Shown: one piece after another, positions 1 through 7,578 of the stretch
Numbering within the stretch: position 1 is the stretch's first letter
Layout of the letters: every line of letters starts with the position of its first letter
Origin: JBCCKC01 sp039182435
GTDB taxonomy: Bacteria > Verrucomicrobiota > Verrucomicrobiia > Opitutales > Coraliomargaritaceae
Direction of reading: 5' to 3'
DNA: 17,713 nt
Assembly: GCA_039182435.1 (NCBI GenBank)
Contig: JBCDCC010000027.1
Location: 1 to 17,713, forward strand
Position numbers and translations under genes: made by a program
The notes under the pieces: generated by a model
The model's input: the letters and a program-made list of their open reading frames with translations, nothing else
Told to the model about the DNA's origin: nothing
Database searches by the model: none

Positions 1-946
1 CGTCGGCATCCACCGGCAACAGGTCCGACTTAGAGCCGAAAGGATCATCCTCAAAAGCACCCGCCCATTCCTGCAGATTCGATGGCCGTTGATAACGCTC
101 CCCGGCAAACTGACTGGCCGCCGATGGCCCACAACCGATCCACTCCTGCATGCGCCATGTATTCAGATTATGGAGGCACTCACCACCGGGCTTGGAAAAA
201 TTGGATATTTCATACTGCGCATAGCCCAGTTCCGCAAGGAGGTCCCAGCCGTGCTCATAAAAGCGCAGCTCTCTACTCTCATCACGTTTCACCTTCCCCT
301 CCGAGAGCTTCACGTAGAGCGCCGTGTCTTCCTCAAAGGTCAAACAATACGTGGATAGGTGATTTGGCCCAAGCCGCGCCGCCTCTCGAATATCCGCTTC
401 CCAATCGGCCAGAGTCTGATTCGGTAGGGCAAACATCAGGTCGAGGTTCGTTTGCGGAAAACCTGCCTTCTCGATCAACGACCACGCCTCGTAGATCTGG
501 TTCGGACGATGTAACCGCCCCAGAGATTCAAGCAGCTCCTCATTAAAGCTCTGCACCCCCATCGAGATACGCGTCACCCCCATCTCGCGGAGCACCGCCA
601 ACTTCTCCGCCTTCACCGTCGAGGGTGCCATCTCCACCGTCCATTCCTTCGCAGGCTGAATCAAACGATCCGTCAAACTCCGCCCAAGACGCTCCAAATC
701 CTTCGCCGGCAGCAGTCCCGGAGTGCCGCCTCCCCAAAAGATCGTCTCAACCTCCCGGGCTTGTGGCAGCAGGTCAAATTCCCGGTCCATTGTGTCGAGA
801 TACAGATCCAGATCCGCACGACGTGGCTTCTCCTGATAAAAGGCACAAAAGTCGCAGCTCGACGCACAAAAAGGCACATGCACGTAGACCCCCAATTTTG
901 GTCGCTCGATTTCGCTTTTTCGCGGCTGTTTTTCTTGCAGGTCCAT
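1..946 (-). CDS. hemW: HemW-like radical SAM protein (heme chaperone / coproporphyrinogen III oxidase-like), C-terminus cut off
   Basis: Read on the minus strand from ATG at 946-944, an open frame of 315 codons runs off the left edge, so the C-terminus is missing. The N-terminal part has the radical SAM cluster motif HVPFCASSCDFCAF (CxxxCxxC). Phe follows two residues after the third Cys, where HemN has a fourth Cys, which favours HemW over HemN. Further family marks are GGGTPG, GVTRISMGVQSF, NLDLMFALPNQT and YEISNFSKPGG followed by HN. HemW proteins bind heme and a 4Fe-4S cluster and deliver heme to respiratory enzymes; true coproporphyrinogen oxidase activity is not expected. A leader of about 18 residues (MDLQEKQPRKSEIERPK) precedes the core. 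No clear Shine-Dalgarno sequence is visible. The gene is divergent from the lipoprotein at 977 with 30 bp between starts. Confidence 0.9.
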   Translation of the reverse strand, partial: MDLQEKQPRKSEIERPKLGVYVHVPFCASSCDFCAFYQEKPRRADLDLYLDTMDREFDLLPQAREVETIFWGGGTPGLLPAKDLERLGRSLTDRLIQPAKEWTVEMAPSTVKAEKLAVLREMGVTRISMGVQSFNEELLESLGRLHRPNQIYEAWSLIEKAGFPQTNLDLMFALPNQTLADWEADIREAARLGPNHLSTYCLTFEEDTALYVKLSEGKVKRDESRELRFYEHGWDLLAELGYAQYEISNFSKPGGECLHNLNTWRMQEWIGCGPSAASQFAGERYQRPSNLQEWAGAFEDDPFGSKSDLLPVDAD

Positions 947-976
947 CAACTCAGAGCCTACCTTTTTCCTACCTCT

Positions 977-1879
977 ATGAAAGCCAAGCGCATTTTACTT
1001 TCCGGCCTGTCCACCAGCCTCCTTTTACTCTCCGGCTGCAGCGTTAAAATCACAAATTTGACGCCCTCCACCGTTCCAGCCAACCCATCCGGCATCTACA
1101 CATTGACCGCCGAAGCACAGGTCAGTAGTCAGACCATCGACCCCAACAGCCTCTACGCATCCGTCGTCGTCGATGGGGAGACCTACCAAATGTCACCCAG
1201 CGAGCTCGGCCGCAGCTACTTCGACTATGACTACAAAATGCCCGACGGCGACACTAGCGCCGACTTCTACTACGTCCTCCACTACCGCAACAAGACGCTG
1301 ACCGACGCTCCCGGCGAAATCAAAACGGTGCAATCCGCTCCGCAAGCCTTCCGCCTAGTCAACCGCTATTCCATCTCTCTCGATACAGAGCGTGCCCCCA
1401 TCGGCACTCAGGTCGCCGTCCTTGGTCGCGGATTCTCCAACAACGACACCGTCTTCATCGGCGGCCGCGCGGCTGAGACGACTTTCGTTTCGCCCAATGC
1501 GCTCCAGTTCATCCTCCCATCCGTCCCCGCGGGTGCCTCTTACCTCGTCGAAGTCCGTAGCGCCACAGGCACCACCGCTGCCGGGAAAATCCGCGTCGAT
1601 CCGGGCAACCCGCTCAGCGTCCTGCCTGCTCAACTCAATCTCGCGACCGGCGAAAAGCAGGCCCTCGCCTTCGCTCTGGAACAGCCCGCTCCAGTCGGCG
1701 GACTCTACCTCAACGTGACGACCGACATTCCAGACAGCATCATCATGCCCGAAGTCATCATCCCCGAAGGCATGCGGAGCGTCAATGTGACCGTCCAAGG
1801 CGGCGCACCGGGACAAGGCAAACTCTTCGTCAAAGCCACCGGGTTATACGAACTAGTGATCCCGGTCAGCGTTCGCTAA
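977..1879 (+). CDS. Secreted lipoprotein with an IPT/TIG domain, function unknown
   Basis: 300 aa. The frame stays open upstream to 761, but that part overlaps hemW. The ATG at 977 gives a textbook lipoprotein signal peptide: MKAKR, a hydrophobic stretch, then lipobox LSGC with the lipidated Cys at residue 21. Residues about 132-208 look like an IPT/TIG immunoglobulin-like fold (PIGTQVAVLGRGFS, then a short FIGG strand and an ILPSVPAG strand). Residues about 212-300 are all beta-like and could be a second Ig-like domain. There is no catalytic motif. IPT/TIG domains usually serve binding or scaffolding, so an envelope surface role is plausible but unproven. The gene stands alone, followed by the tRNA-Leu promoter. 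The exact function is not recognised. Confidence 0.85.
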   Translation: MKAKRILLSGLSTSLLLLSGCSVKITNLTPSTVPANPSGIYTLTAEAQVSSQTIDPNSLYASVVVDGETYQMSPSELGRSYFDYDYKMPDGDTSADFYYVLHYRNKTLTDAPGEIKTVQSAPQAFRLVNRYSISLDTERAPIGTQVAVLGRGFSNNDTVFIGGRAAETTFVSPNALQFILPSVPAGASYLVEVRSATGTTAAGKIRVDPGNPLSVLPAQLNLATGEKQALAFALEQPAPVGGLYLNVTTDIPDSIIMPEVIIPEGMRSVNVTVQGGAPGQGKLFVKATGLYELVIPVSVR

Positions 1880-1890
1880 CCATCCCCCGC

Positions 1891-1920
1891 TTGACATCAG
1901 CGACTGACCATCGCTATCAA
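1891..1920 (+). promoter_or_regulatory. Sigma-70-type promoter for tRNA-Leu
   Basis: A perfect -35 box TTGACA lies at 1891-1896. It is followed by CTATCA at 1914-1919 (17-bp spacer) or TATCAA at 1915-1920 (18-bp spacer) as the -10 box. The tRNA begins 13 bp further on, the normal distance for a tRNA start plus a short 5' leader. The site is placed by motif only. Confidence 0.65.
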
Positions 1921-1932
1921 ACAAGACTTTAA

Positions 1933-2015
1933 GCTCAGGTGGTGAAACGGCAGACACGCCACGTTCAGGTCGTGGTGCCCTTACGGGCGTGAGGGTTCAA
2001 ATCCCTCCCTGAGTA
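1933..2015 (+). tRNA. tRNA-Leu (anticodon CAG)
   Basis: The cloverleaf was folded by eye. The acceptor stem GCTCAGG (1933-1939) pairs with CCTGAGT (2008-2014), with one G-U pair at the end. The anticodon stem CCACG/CGTGG encloses loop TTCAGGT, giving anticodon CAG, which reads CTG. The long class II variable arm TGCCC-TTAC-GGGCG is typical of Leu and Ser tRNAs. The T arm is GAGGG-TTCAAAT-CCCTC. A73 at 2015 is the leucine discriminator. CCA is not encoded; five T residues follow directly. Confidence 0.95.
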
Positions 2016-2018
2016 TTT

Positions 2019-2068
2019 TTCGCTCTTACATCTTTCAAAAGCGGATACATCCCCCTAAAAAGAGCGAA
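2019..2068 (+). promoter_or_regulatory. Inverted repeat that could mask the carbonic anhydrase ribosome binding site
   Basis: TTCGCTCTT (2019-2027) is perfectly complementary to AAGAGCGAA (2060-2068), with a 32-nt loop. The right arm holds the only purine-rich Shine-Dalgarno candidate (AAAAGAG) and the A of the ATG at 2068. If the tRNA and carbonic anhydrase are co-transcribed, processing of the tRNA 3' end would leave this hairpin at the start of the mRNA. A regulatory role is inference; a 9-bp stem over 50 nt could also arise by chance. Confidence 0.35.
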
Positions 2069-2595
2069 TGACCGTTGAAGAGCGCCTCGCCAAATACCTC
2101 GACCAATCGCCGCAAATCGATGCCACGGCCTACGTTGCCTCCGGCGCAGTCGTGATCGGAGCGGTCACCCTCGCCCGCAACAGCAGCGTCTGGCACAATG
2201 CTGTCCTTCGCGCCGACATCAATCCGATCGAAATCGGTGAAGGCTCAAATGTCCAAGACGGCACCATCATTCACTTAGCAGACGACTACGGCGTCAAAGT
2301 CGGACAATACGTCACGATCGGACACGCTGCGATGATCCACGCCTGCGAAATCGAAGATGAATGCCTGATCGGGATGCAGGCCACCATTCTTGATGGGGCC
2401 GTAATTGGGAAGCAATCGATCGTCGGCGCCGGCGCGCTCGTGACCAAAGGCGCCGTCATCCCCGAAGGTTCACTCGCTCTAGGCTCGCCCGCAAAGGTCG
2501 TCCGCACGCTCAGTGATGAGGAACGCTGCCGTATCCGAGGCTGGGCTGAGAAATACGTCACCGTCTCCCGCGAGCACAAGCAACGCTTCGCTTAA
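2068..2595 (+). CDS. Gamma-class carbonic anhydrase-like hexapeptide-repeat protein
   Basis: 175 aa, the usual size of the YrdA/PaaY/CaiE group. Left-handed beta-helix hexapeptide repeats run from about residue 20 to 140 (for example VVIGAV, VKVGQYVTIG, AVIGKQSIVGAGALV). The three zinc-binding histidines of gamma carbonic anhydrases are in place: His69 (DGTIIH), His86 and His91 (GHAAMIH). The RAD motif (Arg48, Asp50) and Gln63 match the active-site network of the archaeal enzyme Cam. It would form a cytoplasmic trimer with metal at subunit interfaces; carbonic anhydrase activity is likely but not certain, since many relatives are inactive in assays. The start at 2068 lies 52 bp after the tRNA-Leu and has a weak AAGAG Shine-Dalgarno sequence. 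Confidence 0.9.
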   Translation: MTVEERLAKYLDQSPQIDATAYVASGAVVIGAVTLARNSSVWHNAVLRADINPIEIGEGSNVQDGTIIHLADDYGVKVGQYVTIGHAAMIHACEIEDECLIGMQATILDGAVIGKQSIVGAGALVTKGAVIPEGSLALGSPAKVVRTLSDEERCRIRGWAEKYVTVSREHKQRFA

Positions 2596-2676
2596 GCCAG
2601 CGGCGCAGTAAAGCGCGGAGATTTCTACCTCTGAACTTGCAATACGAAACCTTATCCATGTCTTGACTATGGTTGA

Positions 2677-2691
2677 TGAGATTTAATCTCA
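2677..2691 (+). promoter_or_regulatory. Perfect 7-1-7 palindrome before feoA, candidate Fur box
   Basis: TGAGATT-T-AATCTCA is a perfect 7-1-7 inverted repeat. It matches the Fur consensus TGATAATnATTATCA at 10 of 14 positions. It ends 4 bp before the feoA ATG and lies just downstream of a TTGACT -35-like box at 2663-2668, a position that would block transcription. feoAB is a classic Fur target, which supports the call. Another metalloregulator of the DtxR or MntR type cannot be excluded. Confidence 0.55.
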
Positions 2692-2695
2692 GACT

Positions 2696-2926
2696 ATGCG
2701 CCTTGACCGAATCCAAAAAGACGGACGCTACCGCGTCACCACCCTCAACGGCGTCAATCCCTGCATTGCTCGCCTCATGTCAATGGGCCTGCTCCCTGAT
2801 CAAGAAATCCGCCTTACACATCAGGCACCGCTCGGTGACCCGATAGCGATTGAGTTCAATGGCTGCCAAATGAGCCTCCGTCTCTGCGACGCGTCCGAAA
2901 TTGAAGTGGAAGCCATCAAAGAATGA
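2696..2926 (+). CDS. feoA: FeoA, ferrous iron transport accessory protein
   Basis: 76 aa, one SH3-like FeoA domain. It has the family pattern of an N-terminal strand, then ARLMSMGLLPDQEIRL, then PLGDPIAIEFNGCQMSLR and a final IEVEAI strand. FeoA is a small cytoplasmic protein thought to modulate FeoB. The ATG at 2696 follows the candidate Fur palindrome with very little leader, and no good Shine-Dalgarno sequence is visible. The stop overlaps the feoB start (ATGA, 2923-2926), so the two are translationally coupled. Confidence 0.95.
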   Translation: MRLDRIQKDGRYRVTTLNGVNPCIARLMSMGLLPDQEIRLTHQAPLGDPIAIEFNGCQMSLRLCDASEIEVEAIKE

Positions 2927-5100
2927 GTGAAAATGGAGCTCAGACCCGCATCGCCCTGATTGGTAACCCCAACACCGGCAAAACTTCCCTCTTTAATGCA
3001 CTGACTGGGCTACGCCAACGCGTCGGCAATTACTCCGGAGTCACCGTTGAGAAAAAGATCGGCCTTTGGAATCTTCCCGATACCGGCGAAGTCGAACTCG
3101 TCGATCTCCCCGGCACCTACAGCCTGAGCGCGACTTCATTCGACGAGCGAATCACAGTCGATGTCTTGACTGGTAAGATCGATAACCTCGCCACTCCCGA
3201 TCTGGTGATCGTCGTCGTTGATGCCGAGAACCTCCGCCGCAACCTCTTCCTCGCCTCCCAGGCCTCCGAGCTCGATGGGCCCATGATCGTCGCACTGAAC
3301 TGCTGGGACGTCGCCGAGAAAAAAGGTCTCCAAATCGACTGTAAACTCCTCGAGCAACGACTCGGGGTGCCTGTCGTGCCCACCGTAGCCAACCGTAGTC
3401 GCGGCACCGACGATCTCGCCGCTGCAGTCGAGTTTGCCCTCAAGACCAAGCCAATGATGGTCCGCCCCAAATGGCCGGAAGCCGTCGATAAAGCGATCGC
3501 TGCGATCAGGACGGAACTCGTCGAGAAGCGCGGCGAGTCACTCCAAACTGGCGAGCTCCAGCGCCTACTCTTTGATCATCAATGCACGCTCCGCAATCAC
3601 CTCAAGACCCCGTCAAGCGAGTATGAACCGCTACTGAAATCGACCCGCGACCAACTTTACAAAGACGGCTACCAACCAGATGCCGCCGAATCGATGCTCC
3701 GCTTCCGTTTTCTTAATCCCCTCCTCAGCGATATTTTAGAACGACAGGCCGCGACGGAAAAGCGGAGCAAATCAGAGAGTATCGATCAGCTCCTGCTCCA
3801 TCGCTTCTGGGGACTCGCCGTATTCGTCGGTATGATGTATGTCGTCTTCCAATCAGTTTATACATGGGCCGGCCCGCTCATGGATCTGATCGAAAGTGGC
3901 GTCGGTGCCGTCCAAGGCTTTGCCGCCAATGCCCTCGGCACGATGCCCATGCTCCAAAGCTTGGTCGCCGATGGTATCATCGGGGGCGTCGGCTCCTTCC
4001 TCGTCTTCCTGCCCCAGATTTTAGTCCTCTTCTTCTTTATCTCCCTGCTCGAAGAATCTGGCTACATGGCCCGGGCCGCCTTCCTTATGGACAAGCTTTT
4101 TCAGTGGTGCGGATTAAACGGCAAGAGCTTCGTTCCACTCCTCTCCAGTTACGCCTGCGCGATCCCCGGAATCCTCGCGACACGCACGATCAACGATCCC
4201 AAAGCACGGATGATCACCATTCTGATCGCCCCGCTGATGAGTTGCTCCGCACGCCTCCCCGTTTACCTACTCCTGATCGGTGCCTTTATCGAGCCGCGCT
4301 ACGGGCCCGCCATTGCCGGTGCGACCCTCTTTGCCATGCACTTTATCGGAGCGCTCCTCGCAGCTCCACTGGCTTGGTTGCTCAATAAAACACTCAATAA
4401 GGGACGCGCCCCTCAGACTTTCGTCATGGAGCTGCCGCACTACCGCGTGCCGCACCTAAGACACACCTTCCTCCGCATGTATGAAAGCGGCAAGGAATTC
4501 GTCACCCGCGCTGGCACCGTCATCTTCGCCATGACGATTATCATCTGGGCCCTCCTCTACTTCCCAAGACCCGAAGCTCTAGAAACAGAGATCGCTGCAA
4601 TCTACCAGGCAGAGATCACTCCCGAGGCTGGCTTTGACGAAGAAGCCTTTGCTAAGAGTCTCGACGCCGCCTACCTCGAACAAAGCTACATGGGCCGTTT
4701 CGGGAAGTTCGCTCAGCCGATCTTCGCCCCGGCCGGCTATGACTGGAAGATTACGGTCGGCGTGCTCGCCAGTTTCCCCGCCCGCGAGATCATCATTTCC
4801 ACCCTCGGCATCACCTACGCCCTTGGTGGCGAAATCGATGAAGAATCAGACGATCTCCGGACGATCCTCAGCAATGCCAAGTGGGAGTCCGGGCCACAGG
4901 CAGGCACCAGTGTCTTCAACATTCCAGTCGCACTTTCGATCATGGTCTTCTTCGCGCTCTGCATGCAGTGCGGAGCCACCCTCGCCGTCATCGCTAAAGA
5001 ACTCAACTGGGCTTGGGCCATCGGCAGCTTCGTCACGCTCACCGCGGTCGCATGGGTGGCCGCGGTCATCACCTATCAAGTCGGCATGCTCTTTGTATGA
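2923..5100 (+). CDS. feoB: FeoB, GTP-dependent ferrous iron permease
   Basis: 725 aa, slightly shorter than E. coli FeoB (773). The N-terminal G domain has G1 GNPNTGKTS (14-22), G2 GVTVE with Thr41, G3 DLPG (61-64) and G4 NCWD (126-129; many FeoBs have NMxD). A helical spacer to about residue 285 is followed by the polytopic membrane part. Both Gate regions are present: the first has GYMARAAFLMD then GKSFVPLLSSYACAIPG, and a LMSCSARLPVYLLL segment follows. Cys residues near ACAIPG and CMQCGA fit the Cys-lined iron pathway. The protein imports Fe(II) across the inner membrane. It overlaps feoA by 4 bp and the Cys-rich peptide by 4 bp, so the three genes form one transcription unit. Confidence 0.97.
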   Translation: MSENGAQTRIALIGNPNTGKTSLFNALTGLRQRVGNYSGVTVEKKIGLWNLPDTGEVELVDLPGTYSLSATSFDERITVDVLTGKIDNLATPDLVIVVVDAENLRRNLFLASQASELDGPMIVALNCWDVAEKKGLQIDCKLLEQRLGVPVVPTVANRSRGTDDLAAAVEFALKTKPMMVRPKWPEAVDKAIAAIRTELVEKRGESLQTGELQRLLFDHQCTLRNHLKTPSSEYEPLLKSTRDQLYKDGYQPDAAESMLRFRFLNPLLSDILERQAATEKRSKSESIDQLLLHRFWGLAVFVGMMYVVFQSVYTWAGPLMDLIESGVGAVQGFAANALGTMPMLQSLVADGIIGGVGSFLVFLPQILVLFFFISLLEESGYMARAAFLMDKLFQWCGLNGKSFVPLLSSYACAIPGILATRTINDPKARMITILIAPLMSCSARLPVYLLLIGAFIEPRYGPAIAGATLFAMHFIGALLAAPLAWLLNKTLNKGRAPQTFVMELPHYRVPHLRHTFLRMYESGKEFVTRAGTVIFAMTIIIWALLYFPRPEALETEIAAIYQAEITPEAGFDEEAFAKSLDAAYLEQSYMGRFGKFAQPIFAPAGYDWKITVGVLASFPAREIIISTLGITYALGGEIDEESDDLRTILSNAKWESGPQAGTSVFNIPVALSIMVFFALCMQCGATLAVIAKELNWAWAIGSFVTLTAVAWVAAVITYQVGMLFV

Positions 5101-5264
5101 AGATCCTCGATACAGTTCTAGTCAGCCTCATCCTCCTCGGGGCGGCATTCTACCTCTATCGGGTCTTTAAGCCTAAGTCGAAATCCGGAGGAGGTAGCTG
5201 TGGTTGCGGCACGACCGATTGCAAAGCACCGCAGCCAAAGATCGAAGTGAACCCGAAAGCCTAA
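5097..5264 (+). CDS. FeoB-associated Cys-rich membrane peptide
   Basis: 55 aa. The start ATG at 5097 overlaps the feoB stop (ATGA). One N-terminal membrane segment (about residues 5-22, VLVSLILLGAAFYLYRVF) is followed by a Lys-rich turn and a short Gly/Cys tail, GGGSCGCGTTDC. This is the plan of the small peptides (FeoB_associated, Pfam PF12669) found after feoB in many bacteria. The Cys cluster may bind iron or aid FeoB; no function is proven. The TAA stop (5262-5264) overlaps the cimA stop on the other strand. It is not recognisably E. coli FeoC. Confidence 0.85.
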   Translation: MKILDTVLVSLILLGAAFYLYRVFKPKSKSGGGSCGCGTTDCKAPQPKIEVNPKA

Positions 5265-6850
5265 GCTTTCTCGGCGTCGAGCAGCAGCTTGTATTCGACG
5301 GAGTCAACTAGGGCTTCCCAAGTGGCCTCGATGATATTGTCGCTCGCCCCGACCGTGCCCCAAGTCTCGCCCGTCTCGATATCGCGCGTCTCGATTTGCA
5401 CCCGGATGATCGCATCAGTGCCTTGATCACTCTCAAGAATACGCACCTTATAATCGATCAACTCGATATCATTGATCTGTGGAAAGACCGGAGCGATCGC
5501 CTTGCCCAAGGCATGGGCGAGCGCATCCACCGGCCCACTCGCCTCACAGACAGTGTGATGGACTTCACCATTCACTTTCACCTGCACAGTCGCTTCCGAA
5601 ACCACGCGATCCAGCGCGTCTTGGTGGCTGACCATCACTCGGTAACCAATCAACTCAAAGCTATCTTGTTTGCCTTTGAGGAAACGAGCCAGAAGTAATT
5701 TGAATGAAGCATCCGCAGCTTCAAATTCGTAGCCCTTGAACTCCAACTCCTTCAGCTGCCCGAGGAAATCCTTCAGCTCCGGCGAACGTGCATCCAGCTC
5801 CACCCCGATTTCCTTCGCCTTCATCATCACACTACTCCGCCCCGACATGTCCGAGACGAGCACGCGTGTTCGATTTCCAACTAGCTCGGGCTCGATGTGT
5901 TCGTAACTATGCTTCACTTTAGCCGAAGCATCCGCATGCACCCCACCTTTGTGCGCAAAAGCACTTGCTCCCACAAAGGGCGCCTTAATGTCATGCGAAG
6001 CGTTTGCCATTTCAGCGACAAACTGCGAGAGATCCCGCAACTTCGACAACTCCGAACCACAGTGAAGTTCATACTCCATTTTCAAAAGCAGGTTCGGAAT
6101 GATCGAGGTCAGGTTCGCATTTCCATTGCGCTCTCCATAACCGTTCATCGTGCCCTGCACGAGAGTAGCGCCGGCTGAAACTCCCGCCAAAGAAACCGCG
6201 ACGCCAAGACCACAGTCGTTGTGGCAATGCACACCCACCGAAGTATCCGGAAAATGGGCAGAGACCATCGCGACCATCGCACTGAGCTGATCGACCATCA
6301 TCCCGCCATTGGTATCGCAGAGCGTAAGGCAGCTCGCACCTCCGCGCTGAGCCGCTTCTAAAGTCTGCAAGGCATACTCGGCATTGTCGCAATAGCCGTC
6401 AAAAAAGTGCTCCGCGTCGTAAATCACTTCTCGACCATTCTCGACGAGGAAGCGCACCGAATCCTCGATCATCTTGAGGTTTTCTTCTGCCGTCGTGCGC
6501 AGAATTTCCGTCACATGCAGGAGCCACGTCTTGCCAAAAATAGTTACGACCGGAGTTTCCGCATCCAAGAGCAGTTTGAGCTGAGGGTCTTCCGCCGCGG
6601 TCAGGCTCGCACGGCGCGTCGAGCCAAAGGCCGCAATCTTCGCATGCGTTAAATCCAGCTTCTTTGCTTCCTCGAAAAAGGCCATGTCCCGTGGATTCGA
6701 GCCCGGCCAGCCACCTTCAATATAATCAATTCCGAACTGATCCAATTTTTCGGCCACACGTAGCTTGGCAGCGACAGTGAATGAGACACCCTCGCCCTGC
6801 GTGCCGTCGCGTAGCGTCGTGTCGTAGATTTTCAAAGATGGTTTCATCAA
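5261..6850 (-). CDS. cimA: (R)-citramalate synthase
   Basis: 529 aa, the length of the CimA / LeuA type 3 group. It would condense pyruvate and acetyl-CoA to (R)-citramalate, the first step of threonine-independent isoleucine synthesis. The N-terminal TIM barrel carries TTLRDGTQGEG (residues 11-21, metal and catalytic residues), DAEHFFDGY, CDTNGGM, HCHND (208-212) and GYGERNGNANL. A C-terminal LeuA allosteric domain spans about 400-520, consistent with isoleucine feedback. The start is Met1 or the adjacent Met2; no strong Shine-Dalgarno sequence is visible. It lies 55 bp downstream of the DUF2490 gene and may be the last gene of the dps operon. Homocitrate synthase activity is the main alternative but less likely given the length and sequence pattern. 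Confidence 0.93.
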   Translation of the reverse strand: MMKPSLKIYDTTLRDGTQGEGVSFTVAAKLRVAEKLDQFGIDYIEGGWPGSNPRDMAFFEEAKKLDLTHAKIAAFGSTRRASLTAAEDPQLKLLLDAETPVVTIFGKTWLLHVTEILRTTAEENLKMIEDSVRFLVENGREVIYDAEHFFDGYCDNAEYALQTLEAAQRGGASCLTLCDTNGGMMVDQLSAMVAMVSAHFPDTSVGVHCHNDCGLGVAVSLAGVSAGATLVQGTMNGYGERNGNANLTSIIPNLLLKMEYELHCGSELSKLRDLSQFVAEMANASHDIKAPFVGASAFAHKGGVHADASAKVKHSYEHIEPELVGNRTRVLVSDMSGRSSVMMKAKEIGVELDARSPELKDFLGQLKELEFKGYEFEAADASFKLLLARFLKGKQDSFELIGYRVMVSHQDALDRVVSEATVQVKVNGEVHHTVCEASGPVDALAHALGKAIAPVFPQINDIELIDYKVRILESDQGTDAIIRVQIETRDIETGETWGTVGASDNIIEATWEALVDSVEYKLLLDAEKA

Positions 6851-6905
6851 TCGGAATTTTGCGGAAAACTGAGGAAAACAACGCGTCGCCCAAGACGGGG
6901 CAAAC

Positions 6906-7556
6906 TCAAAAAAACAGGTTCATCCCAGTCACAACTGTATTCCGGTTTCGAAAGTCGTTGCCCACTCGGTAGTAGTTCCAGCGATAACCTAGCTTTAGTT
7001 TCACTCCGTCCATCGGCCGCCAACTCAAGCCACATCCCAACCAGTTCATGTCGATCCGTTCATTCTCAAAACTGTAGAAGACCTCTTCTTCTAAATACGG
7101 TTGCAAAGCTAGCGGCGTCCATTTCCACGGTGCTTCGAGAACGAACTCGTTGCGAAAACGGACGTCGTCAGTGCGCGCATCAGCATAGTCGCGGAATTCG
7201 AAACGACTGCGACTGGTGAAACGAAAGCCCTCGAAACGGTTTGCGTAATAACCTTCGAGATAAGTTCGATTCTCTTTCAGCCACTTATCCACGGGACGAA
7301 ACTGCGCATGGCGATACCCCGCCCGCAGGCTCCATTCTTTAGTAAGTTGATAGCCAAGTCCTGCACCCGCATACCAAAAATGCTGATCACGGAATTCATC
7401 GCGCGTCGCCATGTTCGAACGCGAAATGATAAACCAATTTTCATCGAGCTTGGCTTTTACGAGCAGATTATGACTGCTCCCCCAATCAGTTTGAGCCTGC
7501 ATGGGTAAGGTCCAGACAGAAAACAGGCAGGCTATCGCGACGAAGGGACGTAACAT
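6906..7556 (-). CDS. DUF2490-type outer-membrane beta-barrel protein
   Basis: 216 aa. A cleavable signal peptide (MLRPFVAIACLFSVW, with cleavage likely after MQA near residue 21) precedes a sequence of alternating aromatic and polar strands, for example HFWYAGAGLGYQ, WSLRAGYRHAQF and KLKLGYRWNYYRV. It ends in FF, the C-terminal aromatic mark of barrel proteins. The overall pattern, rich in Trp, Tyr and Arg with a central barrel of about 10 strands, fits the DUF2490 family (Pfam PF10677), whose role is unknown. It begins 22 bp after the SDR/DUF2867 gene, so the two are probably co-transcribed. No substrate can be named. Confidence 0.85.
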   Translation of the reverse strand: MLRPFVAIACLFSVWTLPMQAQTDWGSSHNLLVKAKLDENWFIISRSNMATRDEFRDQHFWYAGAGLGYQLTKEWSLRAGYRHAQFRPVDKWLKENRTYLEGYYANRFEGFRFTSRSRFEFRDYADARTDDVRFRNEFVLEAPWKWTPLALQPYLEEEVFYSFENERIDMNWLGCGLSWRPMDGVKLKLGYRWNYYRVGNDFRNRNTVVTGMNLFF

Positions 7557-7578
7557 TAGGAATGATCAGAAGAACTGA

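Noticed and set aside
82..546. Plus-strand open frame over hemW
   Set aside because: Its translation has no family pattern, and the minus strand holds the well-conserved HemW.
761..976. Longer N-terminus for the lipoprotein starting at 761
   Set aside because: It overlaps the conserved hemW sequence and would bury the lipoprotein signal peptide.
3864..4388. Plus-strand +3 frame inside feoB
   Set aside because: Arg/Pro-rich translation typical of a shadow frame in GC-rich DNA.
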